From Filimonas effusa (GTDB lineage Bacteria > Bacteroidota > Bacteroidia > Chitinophagales > Chitinophagaceae), in contig NZ_SDHZ01000002.1 in assembly GCF_004118675.1 (NCBI RefSeq), positions 806,001 to 870,000 of the forward strand: DNA of 64,000 bases, given 5' to 3'. Under the pieces are notes generated by a model. That model was not told where the DNA came from and did not search any database. It worked only from the letters and a program-made list of their open reading frames with translations. How positions within the stretch are numbered: the stretch's first letter is position 1; every line of letters begins with the position of its first letter. Of the stretch, positions 54,301-61,493 are shown in pieces. The position numbers were made by a program, and so were the translations under genes.

Positions 54301-54523
54301 TGTTCCGGGTACAGGAACTGCGGTATGGTGGGAGACGCAGATAGATCCCACGCTTGTATTTGGGATACCTATGATCGCCACCATTGGCAAGGAAAACAGG
54401 CCTACGGAGAACCTCCAGGTAGAGCCGGATATAAGCGTACCGCTGACTTACGAAGCTTTTCTTGCAGGCAAGGACGAGCAACTGGAAACGGCGGTAAAGG
54501 AGATGTTGAAAACAATAAAGTAG
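51314..54523 (+). CDS. Tricorn-like S41 protease with beta-propeller
   Basis: A 1069-residue secreted protein. Signal peptide (LPLLALLLSVITATAQ), then PD40/WD40-type propeller blades (AISPDGKTIVFGYKGDLYRV; VWSRDGKYIAFASDRYGNFD; FSPDGK-type repeats through about 640), a tricorn C1-like helical part (EHAWRQSQKKFYDPKLHGVD), a PDZ domain (AEVIAGGPLDKSGVKIAAGD) and the S41 domain with IVDTRFNGGGWLHDDL and MSEGNYSDAFIFPYIYKQNG, the serine of NYSDA being the expected nucleophile. Related to archaeal tricorn protease; probably degrades peptides in the periplasm. Confidence 0.93.
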   Translation: MRKSLPLLALLLSVITATAQTTPKWLRYPAISPDGKTIVFGYKGDLYRVDAGGGAAVPLTLHEAHDMMPVWSRDGKYIAFASDRYGNFDVFVMPATGGTPVRVTYNSAADYPYDFSVDNKYVIYGSGRPAPATSVRFSSPRLFQNLYQVPVTGGRSVLVSAAGMENAHYNSKGTQLVFQDRKGYEDPWRKHHTSSVTRDIWIMDVAGNTYRKISGFEGEDREPLFSADDQYIYYLSEKDGTQNIYKAPVTARIAEQQLTRFKENPVRHLSRSANNTLCFSQDGDIYTLDANGGSAKKVEIVIYNDGRSGVTKNVPVSGGITEFVLSPNGKEIAFITRGELFVTSVEGGQTKRITNTPQQERMVQWNPDGRSLVYAAERGNSWDIYQTSLTRKDEPYFYASTVLQEKLLIHTNGESFQPRYSPDGKEIAYIEDRNLLKVYTLESGKTRTLLPAGHNYSYSDGDWDFQWSPDSKWLLIEDQRGQAFINNTALVRADGSQPSIYPVSSGFGEGGAKWALNGKLMTWISDREGRKSVANQGSREVDVYGVFFDQNQYDRFKLSKDEYSLLQEKEKKEDTAKKGDKKEPLVLDLENLDNRQLRLTINSSSLSDYVLNSDASKLFYLSSFEKGYDLWVTEPRTRETKILAKLGSSGSGIEISKDGKSLFVSNNGGLVKVDAESGKVTPIAINGEMVLNAAEERNYIFEHAWRQSQKKFYDPKLHGVDWKLYHDTYAKFLPHISNNYDFQELLSELLGELNASHTGGRYSASQQGADVTASLGLLYDETYTGEGLKVAEVIAGGPLDKSGVKIAAGDIIEKIDGENVGAAIDWAMLLNRKAGKNTLLSLYRASTKARWEERVKPITIAEENGLLYTRWVRRMTEMTNKLSGGKVGYVHVQGMNDGSFREVMDKVLGRNMDKEALIVDTRFNGGGWLHDDLNTFLSGKVYLQFAPQSNLAKGGEPMRRWHKPSCVLMSEGNYSDAFIFPYIYKQNGIGKLIGMPVPGTGTAVWWETQIDPTLVFGIPMIATIGKENRPTENLQVEPDISVPLTYEAFLAGKDEQLETAVKEMLKTIK

Positions 54524-54529
54524 AGATAT

Positions 54530-55579
54530 ATGGAATTGGGAATCAGCTCATTTGGGGAAGTTCAGCCCGATGGCACCGCCGGGAATGCGCGAAATGCGCA
54601 ACAGCGGATGCAGGAGTTACTGGAAGAGATAAAGCTGGCGGATGAGGTTGGGCTGGATGTGTATGCGTTGGGCGAGCATCACAGGCCTGATTTCATTATT
54701 TCGGCACCGGAGGTGATACTGGGTGCGGCAGCGGCGGTGACAAAACGGATCAAGTTATCGACTGCGGTTACGGTATTAAGTTCCGCCGATCCGGTACGTG
54801 TATTTCAGCAGTTTGCCACTATTGACCTGTTGTCGGGCGGCAGGGCTGAAATTATGGCAGGGCGGGGTTCCTTTATAGAGTCGTTTCCGCTGTTCGGCTA
54901 CGATTTAAAGGATTATGATGCGCTGTTCACTGAGAAGCTGGGGATGCTGATGGCATTAAACGAGAAAGAGGTTATCAGCTGGCGGGGGCAGTTCCGTCCT
55001 CCTGTTCATAACCAGGGTGTATATCCAAGGCCCTACCAGGCTTCGCTTCCCATATGGCTGGGAGCAGGCGGCACACCTGCTTCGGCGGCGCGGGCCGGCA
55101 AACTGAATTTACCGCTTACCATTGCCCTACTGGGAGGCACTCCGGAGCAATTTGTACCGTTTGTAGAACTCTATCGCAAGTCGGCACGCGATGCCGGTCA
55201 TGATATAGATAAGCTGCAGCTGGCGATCTGTCCGCAGTTTTACGTGGCGGAAGCATCGCAGCAGGCTGCTGATGAATTTTATCCCTCATACGAGGTTCTG
55301 ATGAACCGGGTGGGTAAGGAACGGGGCTGGTCGCCTTTAAGCCGGCCGCAGTTTGAATACCTGCGTGAAAGTGGTCCATTGGTAGTAGGTGATGTGCAGC
55401 AAACGGTAGAGAAGATACTTTATATGCATGAGTTGTTTGGCAATACACGATTCCTGGCTCAGTTTGTAACAGGCTATATACCTCATAAGCAGGTATTAAA
55501 GTGCATTGAACTATTTGGGACACAGGTTGCGCCTGCAGTTCGCAAGGCGTTAAATGAGAGGAAAAGTTTTAATGTTTAA
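54530..55579 (+). CDS. LLM-class flavin-dependent oxidoreductase
   Basis: A 349-residue luciferase-like monooxygenase. It has the TIM-barrel starts of the family: ISSFGEVQPDGTAGNARNAQ, GLDVYALGEHHRPDFIISAP (flavin/substrate His pair), TAVTVLSSADPVRVFQQFAT, GRAEIMAGRGSFIESFPLFG and PIWLGAGGTPASAARAGKL. FMN- or F420-dependent; Bacteroidota members use FMN as a rule. The start is 6 bases after the protease stop, so the two genes are probably co-transcribed, though a functional link is not obvious. Substrate unknown. Confidence 0.95.
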   Translation: MELGISSFGEVQPDGTAGNARNAQQRMQELLEEIKLADEVGLDVYALGEHHRPDFIISAPEVILGAAAAVTKRIKLSTAVTVLSSADPVRVFQQFATIDLLSGGRAEIMAGRGSFIESFPLFGYDLKDYDALFTEKLGMLMALNEKEVISWRGQFRPPVHNQGVYPRPYQASLPIWLGAGGTPASAARAGKLNLPLTIALLGGTPEQFVPFVELYRKSARDAGHDIDKLQLAICPQFYVAEASQQAADEFYPSYEVLMNRVGKERGWSPLSRPQFEYLRESGPLVVGDVQQTVEKILYMHELFGNTRFLAQFVTGYIPHKQVLKCIELFGTQVAPAVRKALNERKSFNV

Positions 55580-55641
55580 ACGAGAATACTTACCGTAGGG
55601 TATACATTACAAATTCTTTTACATTATTTAACAAAGTTCCT

Positions 55642-55741
55642 TATCTTGCGATCGACGCGAAAGCGTTACTACAACTTCGATTTAACTTGGTGTTTTTCAT
55701 AGGTTAGCAACGCCCCATTGTTTCTACATTAGGGGCTTTTT
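55642..55741 (+). ncRNA. Possible small RNA (weak candidate)
   Basis: A promoter-like pair (TTTT at 55617-55620 and TATCTTG at 55642-55648, spacing 21) is followed by ACGC-GAAA-GCGT, a stable tetraloop hairpin, and about 60 bases later a short terminator GCCCC..GGGGC with T-run (55712-55741). No open frame lies between. The same parts could simply be the terminator of the oxidoreductase gene and the promoter of the next. Confidence 0.3.
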
Positions 55742-55794
55742 TATGTTCGCCGGAAGGGAAAAATGTGTAATCTTGGGCATTCTAAAAAAGTTAT

Positions 55795-56097
55795 ATGTCA
55801 AATCTATCGTTGAATATTCCTCATAACCTTACGCAGGAAGAGGCGCTTACGCGTATCAAGAAGTTAATTACAGATCTGAAAGAAGAGCAGAAAGGGAATT
55901 TTTCGGATGTAAAGGAAGACTGGCAGGGTAACAAGGGGGCATTTACTATCAACGCCAAAGGCTTTGAACTCTCCGGCACCATCACTGCCAACAGCAACGA
56001 TGTGGCCATAGAAGCCGACCTCCCCTTCGCCGTTACTTTTTTCAAAAGCACCATCGCTTCCATGATCACGGAACGCGCTAAAAAATTGCTGGCGTAA
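55795..56097 (+). CDS. Polyhydroxyalkanoic-acid-system-type small protein
   Basis: A 100-residue protein in the style of PF09650 (PHA granule regulator-like): NIPHNLTQEEALTRIKKLIT, GNFSDVKEDWQGNKGAFTIN, GFELSGTITANSNDVAIEAD, LPFAVTFFKSTIASMITERA. No signal peptide. In Proteobacteria members sit in PHA gene clusters; no PHA synthase or depolymerase is seen here and the family is widespread elsewhere without them, so the role is not known. A strong terminator follows. Confidence 0.88.
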   Translation: MSNLSLNIPHNLTQEEALTRIKKLITDLKEEQKGNFSDVKEDWQGNKGAFTINAKGFELSGTITANSNDVAIEADLPFAVTFFKSTIASMITERAKKLLA

Positions 56098-56136
56098 AAC
56101 AACATCCTGAAAAGGCCACAACTATTAAAAGTCAAA

Positions 56137-56175
56137 ACAAGTCCCGCGGTTTCAGTCGCGGGACTTGTCTTTTTT
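56137..56175 (+). terminator. Terminator after the PHA-type gene
   Basis: ACAAGTCCCGCG (56137-56148) pairs perfectly with CGCGGGACTTGT (56157-56168), followed by CTTTTTT. Confidence 0.9.
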
Positions 56176-56644
56176 GAATAAAAATGTACAACCCGGCTTA
56201 AAAAGATTTACCCAAACTGTTCTTATCTTCCTCTACCCCGTGGATAAAATAGCCGGCTTACAATAGTATCAACTCATAAATCCTAAAAGGATCAGCCCGA
56301 ATTAATATTTATATTATTTAAAAATAAATAGTTTATAACTTTCTTAATTAACAATGCTATCATAATAGCAACATAAGGTTCCCTTTAAATATCAAATGTT
56401 CCATTGTGCTCAAAACGGGCAGCCAGGCTCATCAATATCCACTTTCGTTAATTCGGAATAGAAAGGCACGCGAATACTTTATTTTTTTCATAAACATATT
56501 TTTTACACCTGCCGTGTCACCAGACAGGTAAATGGGAAAATACTATATCCGAATACTGACAGGTGAAATACTGATGTGTGTTTGTAATGCCTATCGTTGC
56601 TAATTAATGAAAAGTTGAAAGTACCCGGGTAAGGATTAAACATT
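56176..56644. other. AT-rich non-coding stretch before the GH11 gene
   Basis: About 470 bases with low G+C and no open frame or hairpin that I can support. The length and AT-richness against its neighbours suggest acquired or degraded DNA around the GH11 gene. Confidence 0.5.
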
Positions 56645-56675
56645 CTTTTAATAAATTTATTGATTATTACCTTTG
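56645..56675 (+). promoter_or_regulatory. Likely promoter of the GH11 gene
   Basis: TACCTTTG (56668-56675) is an exact TAnnTTTG match and a TTTT-containing -33 patch (CTTTTA at 56645-56650) lies about 18 bases upstream. The start codon is 51 bases downstream. Confidence 0.5.
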
Positions 56676-56726
56676 TTCCATTTTTTTATATGTTTTTTTT
56701 GTCTCTCTTACTAAAAAAATATATAT

Positions 56727-57482
56727 ATGAAAAAACGAAACTCACTAACGAAAGCATCCAGGATGGTTGCTTTGCGCACTGCTGCAATTGTTGTAATTGC
56801 AGCCGCCACCATTTTAACAGGCTGTAAAAAAGAAACAGCGCCCCAATCAGAGGCATTGGAGCTTCAACACCTTTCCAATGAAGTTCAATACTACCAATCG
56901 GGCACTAATAACGGCTTTTTTTGGTCACTTTGGAAAAGTGATGGAGCCACAGGTACTGTGAATTACTCAAATGGATCTGACGGAAATTACAGCGTGAGCT
57001 GGAACGGGTTCAACGGCAATTTTACGTGCGGCAAAGGCTATTCCGTAGGTTCCTCCTCCTATAAAATAGGATATAATCTCGGCGTTTATTCCAACTCCGG
57101 CGGTGGTACTTTTGGCTGGTACGGATGGAGCAGAAACCCTTATTATGAGTATTATGTGAATGAAACATGGGGTGCAGTATCACCTCATACCGGCACTTAT
57201 TTAGGTACATTTGAAAGCGATGGGGCAGGATATAACGTATGGACCCGTTGGGTAACAGGTAAAAATATAGATGGTGGCGATGGCTTCAGACAGATTTACA
57301 GTTCCAGGGTCAACAAAGTGACTACCGGACAAAATCGCGTCATTACTTTTGCCAACCACTACAACAAATGGAGCAGTTTCGGATATACGCTCGGTCAGTT
57401 GAATATTCCGGCTATTATGGTGTCAGAAACCTGGGGCACCAATACGAATGGCAATATTAACTGTACTATTTGGGCGCAATAA
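56727..57482 (+). CDS. GH11 xylanase-like lipoprotein
   Basis: A 251-residue protein with a lipoprotein signal whose lipobox is ILTGC (Cys33). The mature part reads as a GH11 jelly roll: NNGFFWSLWKSDGATGTVNY, YSVSWNGFNGNFTCGKGY, TFGWYGWSRNPYYEYYVNE, with nucleophile Glu141 in YYEYYV and acid/base Glu234 in IMVSETWG, both conserved. The thumb region (TGKNIDGGDGFRQIYSSRV) departs from the common PSIxG motif. GH11 enzymes cut beta-1,4-xylan. It is attached to the outer membrane by lipid, which is unusual because most GH11 enzymes are freely secreted. It is flanked by AT-rich DNA and a terminator, with no other xylan gene nearby. Confidence 0.85.
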   Translation: MKKRNSLTKASRMVALRTAAIVVIAAATILTGCKKETAPQSEALELQHLSNEVQYYQSGTNNGFFWSLWKSDGATGTVNYSNGSDGNYSVSWNGFNGNFTCGKGYSVGSSSYKIGYNLGVYSNSGGGTFGWYGWSRNPYYEYYVNETWGAVSPHTGTYLGTFESDGAGYNVWTRWVTGKNIDGGDGFRQIYSSRVNKVTTGQNRVITFANHYNKWSSFGYTLGQLNIPAIMVSETWGTNTNGNINCTIWAQ

Positions 57483-57503
57483 TAATAGCCCGATTAATGA
57501 CAG

Positions 57504-57549
57504 GTAAATACTGCCTGACATGAAACCAGGCAGTATTTACTGTGGTTTT
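57504..57549 (+). terminator. Terminator after the GH11 gene
   Basis: GTAAATACTGCCTG (57504-57517) pairs perfectly with CAGGCAGTATTTAC (57527-57540), followed by TGTGGTTTTT. Confidence 0.9.
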
Positions 57550-57603
57550 TACAATCACAGATCCGGATAGGAAGGCCGCTTTATTTTATTTAAAAAATCA
57601 GTT

Positions 57604-58137
57604 ATGACGAGATCAATACCTTGTTTCCTTGCATTTTTCATTTTAGCTTTTCCGGCATGCAAATCGCCAAATCTTAAAGGCACCGAAGGAAATAAAAAAA
57701 ACCTGATTGGGCAATGGCACAGATTTTCAATGGAGAATGGGTATAGCGAATTTGACATCGATTCGTCATACATTGTTTTTTATAATCAGAAAGTTGGCCG
57801 GTTCCAACTTCCTTATAAAATAGAAAATGATTCTTTGAAATACCTTACCCATCCTTATTCGGCCAAGATTACAGACTACGGCGACTCCGTAATTCTGGAA
57901 GGGAATGACAGTACTAAAGCCACTTTATACAGGTTTAAAGATTCCCTGCCGCCTTTTAAAACAATTCCGGATGTAAAAGATTCTTTGTCGTTTGCACTAT
58001 ATATCAAAGATTTCGATAAAAGATTAGTGCGGGAATTTGAAAAAGCCGGACTAAAAATCACTGATCGTACAGAAAAACAGGAAGCGCCTGCCTACGAGCA
58101 ACTATTAAAAAAATCAATAAAAAATAAAACCCGCTAA
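57604..58137 (+). CDS. Putative lipoprotein, unknown function
   Basis: A 177-residue protein with a lipoprotein-like signal (IPCFLAFFILAFPACKSP, Cys near 19). The middle is beta-rich, lipocalin-like in feel (LIGQWHRFSMENGYSEFDID, YIVFYNQKVGRFQLPYKIEN), and the C-terminus is lysine rich (LLKKSIKNKTR). I cannot name it. It lies downstream of the GH11 terminator in the same direction and its stop overlaps that of the convergent Zn-peptidase gene by 4 bases. Confidence 0.65.
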   Translation: MTRSIPCFLAFFILAFPACKSPNLKGTEGNKKNLIGQWHRFSMENGYSEFDIDSSYIVFYNQKVGRFQLPYKIENDSLKYLTHPYSAKITDYGDSVILEGNDSTKATLYRFKDSLPPFKTIPDVKDSLSFALYIKDFDKRLVREFEKAGLKITDRTEKQEAPAYEQLLKKSIKNKTR

Positions 58138-58832
58138 TCCCTATCCCGCGAATTCATAAACAAAAGAATATAATACAATAAAGTTGCTATAGAACTTATC
58201 GCTGCTACAACATAGGTACGGGCAGCCCATTTCAACGCATCAGCCGCCTTATCATGTTCAGCATGCGTAGTCGTATGGGTAGATTCAAGCCATTTCAGCG
58301 CACGGTTACTCGCATCATATTCTACCGGCAATGTAATGATAGTGAAAATGGTAGTGATGGAAAACAGGATGATGCCTACCAGCAGGATGGTTGGGTTTTC
58401 GCGACCTGCCAGCAAACCCAGGCCCGCCAGGATCACCCACTGCGATAGCTGGCTGCTGATATTTACCAGGGGCACTATTGCACTCCTGAATTTCAACATA
58501 CTATATGCAGTAGCGTGCTGTACGGCATGTCCGCATTCGTGGGCTGCAACTGCCGCTGCAGAAATACTCCTGCCTTCATACACATCAGGGCTAAGATTCA
58601 CCGTCTTGTTCTGTGGATTGTAGTGATCGCTCAAAAAGCCGGGCGTAGAGATCACCTGAACATCGTAAATGCCGTTATCGCGCAGCATTTTTTCAGCGAT
58701 CTCTTTTCCGCTAAGTCCGTTGGCGAGGCCCAGCTTGCTATACTCTGTAAACTTGCTTTTTAACCTATTGCTAACAATCATGCCTATGATAAACATGACG
58801 CCTGCAATAATGTAATATCCTATTAAACCCAT
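58134..58832 (-). CDS. Membrane zinc metallopeptidase (YugP-like, PF04298)
   Basis: From the ATG at 58832 the protein has 232 residues (a longer upstream frame has an unconvincing cysteine-rich start). The N-terminal membrane helix is YYIIAGVMFIIGMIVS, the zinc motif AAHECGHAVQHA places His98, Glu99 and His102, and further membrane helices follow (WVILAGLGLLAG, ILLVGIILFSITTIFTIITL, VAAISSIATLLYYILLF). This is the YugP/PF04298 family of integral membrane peptidases of unknown substrate. It converges with the gene at 57604. Confidence 0.93.
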   Translation of the reverse strand: MGLIGYYIIAGVMFIIGMIVSNRLKSKFTEYSKLGLANGLSGKEIAEKMLRDNGIYDVQVISTPGFLSDHYNPQNKTVNLSPDVYEGRSISAAAVAAHECGHAVQHATAYSMLKFRSAIVPLVNISSQLSQWVILAGLGLLAGRENPTILLVGIILFSITTIFTIITLPVEYDASNRALKWLESTHTTTHAEHDKAADALKWAARTYVVAAISSIATLLYYILLFMNSRDRD

Positions 58833-58950
58833 AGTTGTTGATTTTAGGTGCAGACAATACAACAAAGCACCTGCCAAATGGTTCCGGACTGACAGGTCTT
58901 CATGAAGCGGTTGTTTGTTTGTTAACTTTACAGCGATCAAACCGGAAAAC

Positions 58951-59466
58951 ATGCAACAACAGCAAGCTCCTGAAGTGTGGATGCGCGGTCCGATACCTGG
59001 CATAACGGGCCTGTTACAACCTGCAGCCCATGCTGTTTTACAGGTAAAAGCAGAACTGGCGCAACTAATTGAAGATTATGACAATACCAGGTTATGGGAG
59101 CAAACCGGCGGTGTTGCTTCGGCAGGTTTTCATTTACAACATATGACCGGTGTGCTGGACAGATTAGGCACTTATGCGCAGGGGAACCTGCTTTCGGAGC
59201 AGCAAATGTTAGAACTGCAACAGGAAGGCAAAGCTCCTTTCCCGTCCTGCACAGCGCAGCAGCTTGCCGACCGGTTTTACCGTCAAACTGACCTGTTCCT
59301 GGAATTGTTAAAAAATACTCCTGAAACGGAGCTTTTGTCTCCCAGAGGCATAGGCCGGAAGCAGTTGCCTTCGAATGTACTGGGAATTCTTTTTCATGCA
59401 GCAGAGCATTCGCAACGGCACCTGGGGCAGTTGCTTGTAACTATAAGGCTGCAACGTTTATTATAG
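58951..59466 (+). CDS. DinB-family protein
   Basis: From the ATG at 58951 the protein has 171 residues. DinB four-helix bundle: ALVLQVKAELAQLIEDYDNT region with the first metal His in SAGFHLQHMTGVLDRLGTYA, and the last pair in LFHAAEHSQRHLGQLLVTI. Members bind a metal through three histidines and act in thiol transfer or stress responses; the exact reaction here is unknown. The first ten residues after the start are glutamine-rich (MQQQQ). It is divergent from the Zn-peptidase and converges with the phosphoesterase 5 bases away. Confidence 0.9.
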   Translation: MQQQQAPEVWMRGPIPGITGLLQPAAHAVLQVKAELAQLIEDYDNTRLWEQTGGVASAGFHLQHMTGVLDRLGTYAQGNLLSEQQMLELQQEGKAPFPSCTAQQLADRFYRQTDLFLELLKNTPETELLSPRGIGRKQLPSNVLGILFHAAEHSQRHLGQLLVTIRLQRLL

Positions 59467-59471
59467 CTGCG

Positions 59472-60224
59472 TTACAGGTATTTATCGACAGGATCGGACT
59501 GCCAGTATTCATAACTGTGAACGTTCATGATAGTGAGTCTTGCGCCCTGTCCTGCGCCGGTATCGATATTCCAGATATTGGCTGCGCGCATGGGCTGATC
59601 GGTATCCCAGTTCAGTAAATTGGTATGCCCGATGAATATGTCGTTAAAATGTTCTACCATTTTAAAACTGATCTCATCTTGTTTACCGCGTTTTGTTGCT
59701 TCGAAAGACAGGGCCTGGGTCCATAGTGTACGGTTCCAGTAATATTCTTCGGGCTGTTGCTGCATAAAAGAGACGGTACGATCGAAGCCGGCATGAACAA
59801 AACAGTTTCCGATTTCATCGATATAATAAGAGCGCATGTTTTCGTAGAACGCACGGTGGGTAGCAGGTACGTCGTGCTCATAAAAGTTAGTTACATAACC
59901 ATTGAGATCCTGTGTTACCCAGGCTTCTTTACCTGCATGTTTCAGGTAAGAAAAGACGGTGCTCATGGCTCCTCCTTTCCAATTCATGGGATGTTTGCCG
60001 GTGCGCAGGAACTGGATGAACCAATCGTCATGATTTCCTTTAAGCTGTATAAGCTTTCTTATTTTCAGCAGTTCTTCAACGCATTCAAATACCTGGTCGT
60101 TTCTGTCTGTTACGTCGCCAAGTTGAATAAGCGTATCCTCTTCGTAGTTAAAACGGGCCCGTTGCAGGCATTGCAGCAATGCTCCGTATGCGCCGTGTAT
60201 ATCTCCCATTACAAAAGTTCGCAC
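59472..60224 (-). CDS. Metallophosphoesterase (PPP-type serine/threonine phosphatase-like)
   Basis: A 250-residue protein starting with GTG at 60224; RTFVMGDIHGAYGALLQCLQ is the first strand with the DxH metal motif, so the GTG rather than the ATG five codons later is chosen. Next come LIQLGDVTDRNDQV, LIQLKGNHDDW (GNHD), and later FVHAGFDRT and IFIGHTNLLNWD with metal histidines. Length and order fit bacterial PPP-type phosphatases; substrate (protein, dinucleoside polyphosphate or other) unknown. Unit of one gene. Confidence 0.93.
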   Translation of the reverse strand: MRTFVMGDIHGAYGALLQCLQRARFNYEEDTLIQLGDVTDRNDQVFECVEELLKIRKLIQLKGNHDDWFIQFLRTGKHPMNWKGGAMSTVFSYLKHAGKEAWVTQDLNGYVTNFYEHDVPATHRAFYENMRSYYIDEIGNCFVHAGFDRTVSFMQQQPEEYYWNRTLWTQALSFEATKRGKQDEISFKMVEHFNDIFIGHTNLLNWDTDQPMRAANIWNIDTGAGQGARLTIMNVHSYEYWQSDPVDKYL

Positions 60225-60429
60225 TTATTAAAACTTTACTTCCATACAATTTAAAACAAAAATTAATACCAGTTACCCCTTTTGCGTGGCAGCTTATTCC
60301 CCAAACAGGCTAGCAGCTGCCCCAATATACGGGATGGCAGCCGTTGGCTGCATAGGCGGCACCGGCATGGTATGCTTTTATTAGCCTGTTATGTAGCAAA
60401 CATGTATCATCAACATCAAAACATCTTGT

Positions 60430-61329
60430 ATGAGCTTTATCAAAATCAATAATGGAGGATCAGAAACGGACACGATACATCTTCATTATGAGGACCTGGG
60501 TACGGGCCAGCCTGTGGTATTTGTACATGGCTGGCCTTTATCGGGTGATATGTGGGAATACCAGGTAACGGAGCTGGTACAGCAGGGGATAAGATGTATC
60601 AGTTATGACCGGAGGGGATTCGGGAAATCGTCACGTCCTGCTTCCGGTTATAATTATGATACGATGGCTGAAGACCTGCATGCACTGCTTCAAACGTTAC
60701 AGCTTGAAGATGTAATACTGGTAGGCTTTTCCATGGGTGGCGGCGAGGTAGCCAGGTATATGAGCCGCTATGGCGGAGAAAGAGTATCGCGTATTGTATT
60801 TATCAGTTCGGTAACGCCTTATATGCTTAAAACAACTGATAACCCTGAAGGGGTGGATAAAAGTGTATTTGAGGAAATAATGGCAGGTTTAAAACAAGAC
60901 CGCATTGGTTTCCTGGACGACTTTGGCAAGAAGTTCTTTGGCATTAACCTGCTTCATCACCCGGTAAGCACACCGTTACTGGATTATTACCGCGACATAG
61001 CAGCATTCGCCTCTCCTATTGCCACACAGCAATGTGCGATCGCTTTTTCAAGCACGGATTTCCGTGACGATCTTAAAACAATCACTGTTCCTACGCTTAT
61101 CATACACGGTACGGCTGACAAAACCGTTCCTATTGAAGTAAGTGGGGACAGAACTGCTACCCTGCTTCCGCATGCGCAATATGTTATTTATGACGGCGCG
61201 CCTCATGGTTTGTTTTACACACATAAGGAAACACTCAATAAAGATCTACTGAAGTTTATTAATGGCAGAGAAGCCGAGGGTGAAGGTCCGTTGCAACCTG
61301 TTGGGGCGTTTGAGGATAGCAGGTTTTAA
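60430..61329 (+). CDS. Alpha/beta hydrolase (chloroperoxidase/esterase-like)
   Basis: A 299-residue hydrolase. VVFVHGWPLSGDMWEYQ gives the oxyanion HGWP segment, LVGFSMGGGEVARYMSRYG the nucleophile Ser101 in GFSMG, HGTADKTVPIEVSGDRT the acidic residue and YDGAPHGLFYTHKE the catalytic His. The GFSMGGGEVARY signature is that of bacterial non-haem chloroperoxidases, which act as esterases in practice. Single-gene unit with a strong terminator. The gap 60225-60429 shows nothing else. Confidence 0.93.
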   Translation: MSFIKINNGGSETDTIHLHYEDLGTGQPVVFVHGWPLSGDMWEYQVTELVQQGIRCISYDRRGFGKSSRPASGYNYDTMAEDLHALLQTLQLEDVILVGFSMGGGEVARYMSRYGGERVSRIVFISSVTPYMLKTTDNPEGVDKSVFEEIMAGLKQDRIGFLDDFGKKFFGINLLHHPVSTPLLDYYRDIAAFASPIATQQCAIAFSSTDFRDDLKTITVPTLIIHGTADKTVPIEVSGDRTATLLPHAQYVIYDGAPHGLFYTHKETLNKDLLKFINGREAEGEGPLQPVGAFEDSRF

Positions 61330-61346
61330 AGATGCAGCATTGCAGG

Positions 61347-61390
61347 CGCATAAAAAGAGGGTAAAGTTCGATACACCCTCTTTTTATGCG
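61347..61390. terminator. Bidirectional terminator between alpha/beta hydrolase gene and leuS
   Basis: CGCATAAAAAGAGGGT (61347-61362) is the exact reverse complement of ACCCTCTTTTTATGCG (61375-61390), a perfect 16-bp stem with T-runs on both strands. It overlaps the intergenic repeat at 61370-61453. Confidence 0.88.
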
Positions 61391-61453
61391 TATTCTGATG
61401 GAGCCGGGTACCCATTTAAGCGATTCTCAGCGGCTATTTTTATTTATGAGCCA
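61370..61453. repeat. Intergenic repeat, copy B (downstream of leuS)
   Basis: Aligns with 4751-4835: 59 bases without gap (61395-61453) including a 39-base stretch with one mismatch (core ATTCTCAGCGGCTATTTT). It lies 41 bases past the leuS stop, the same position as copy A has to rsgA. Confidence 0.85.
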
Positions 61454-61493
61454 ACCACTTTTTTTATTTACCAGGTTTCTATCGGGAAACTAA

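Noticed and set aside
58833-59003. N-terminal extension of the Zn-peptidase gene
   Set aside because: The extension is cysteine-rich, overlaps the divergent DinB gene and precedes a natural membrane-helix start at 58832.
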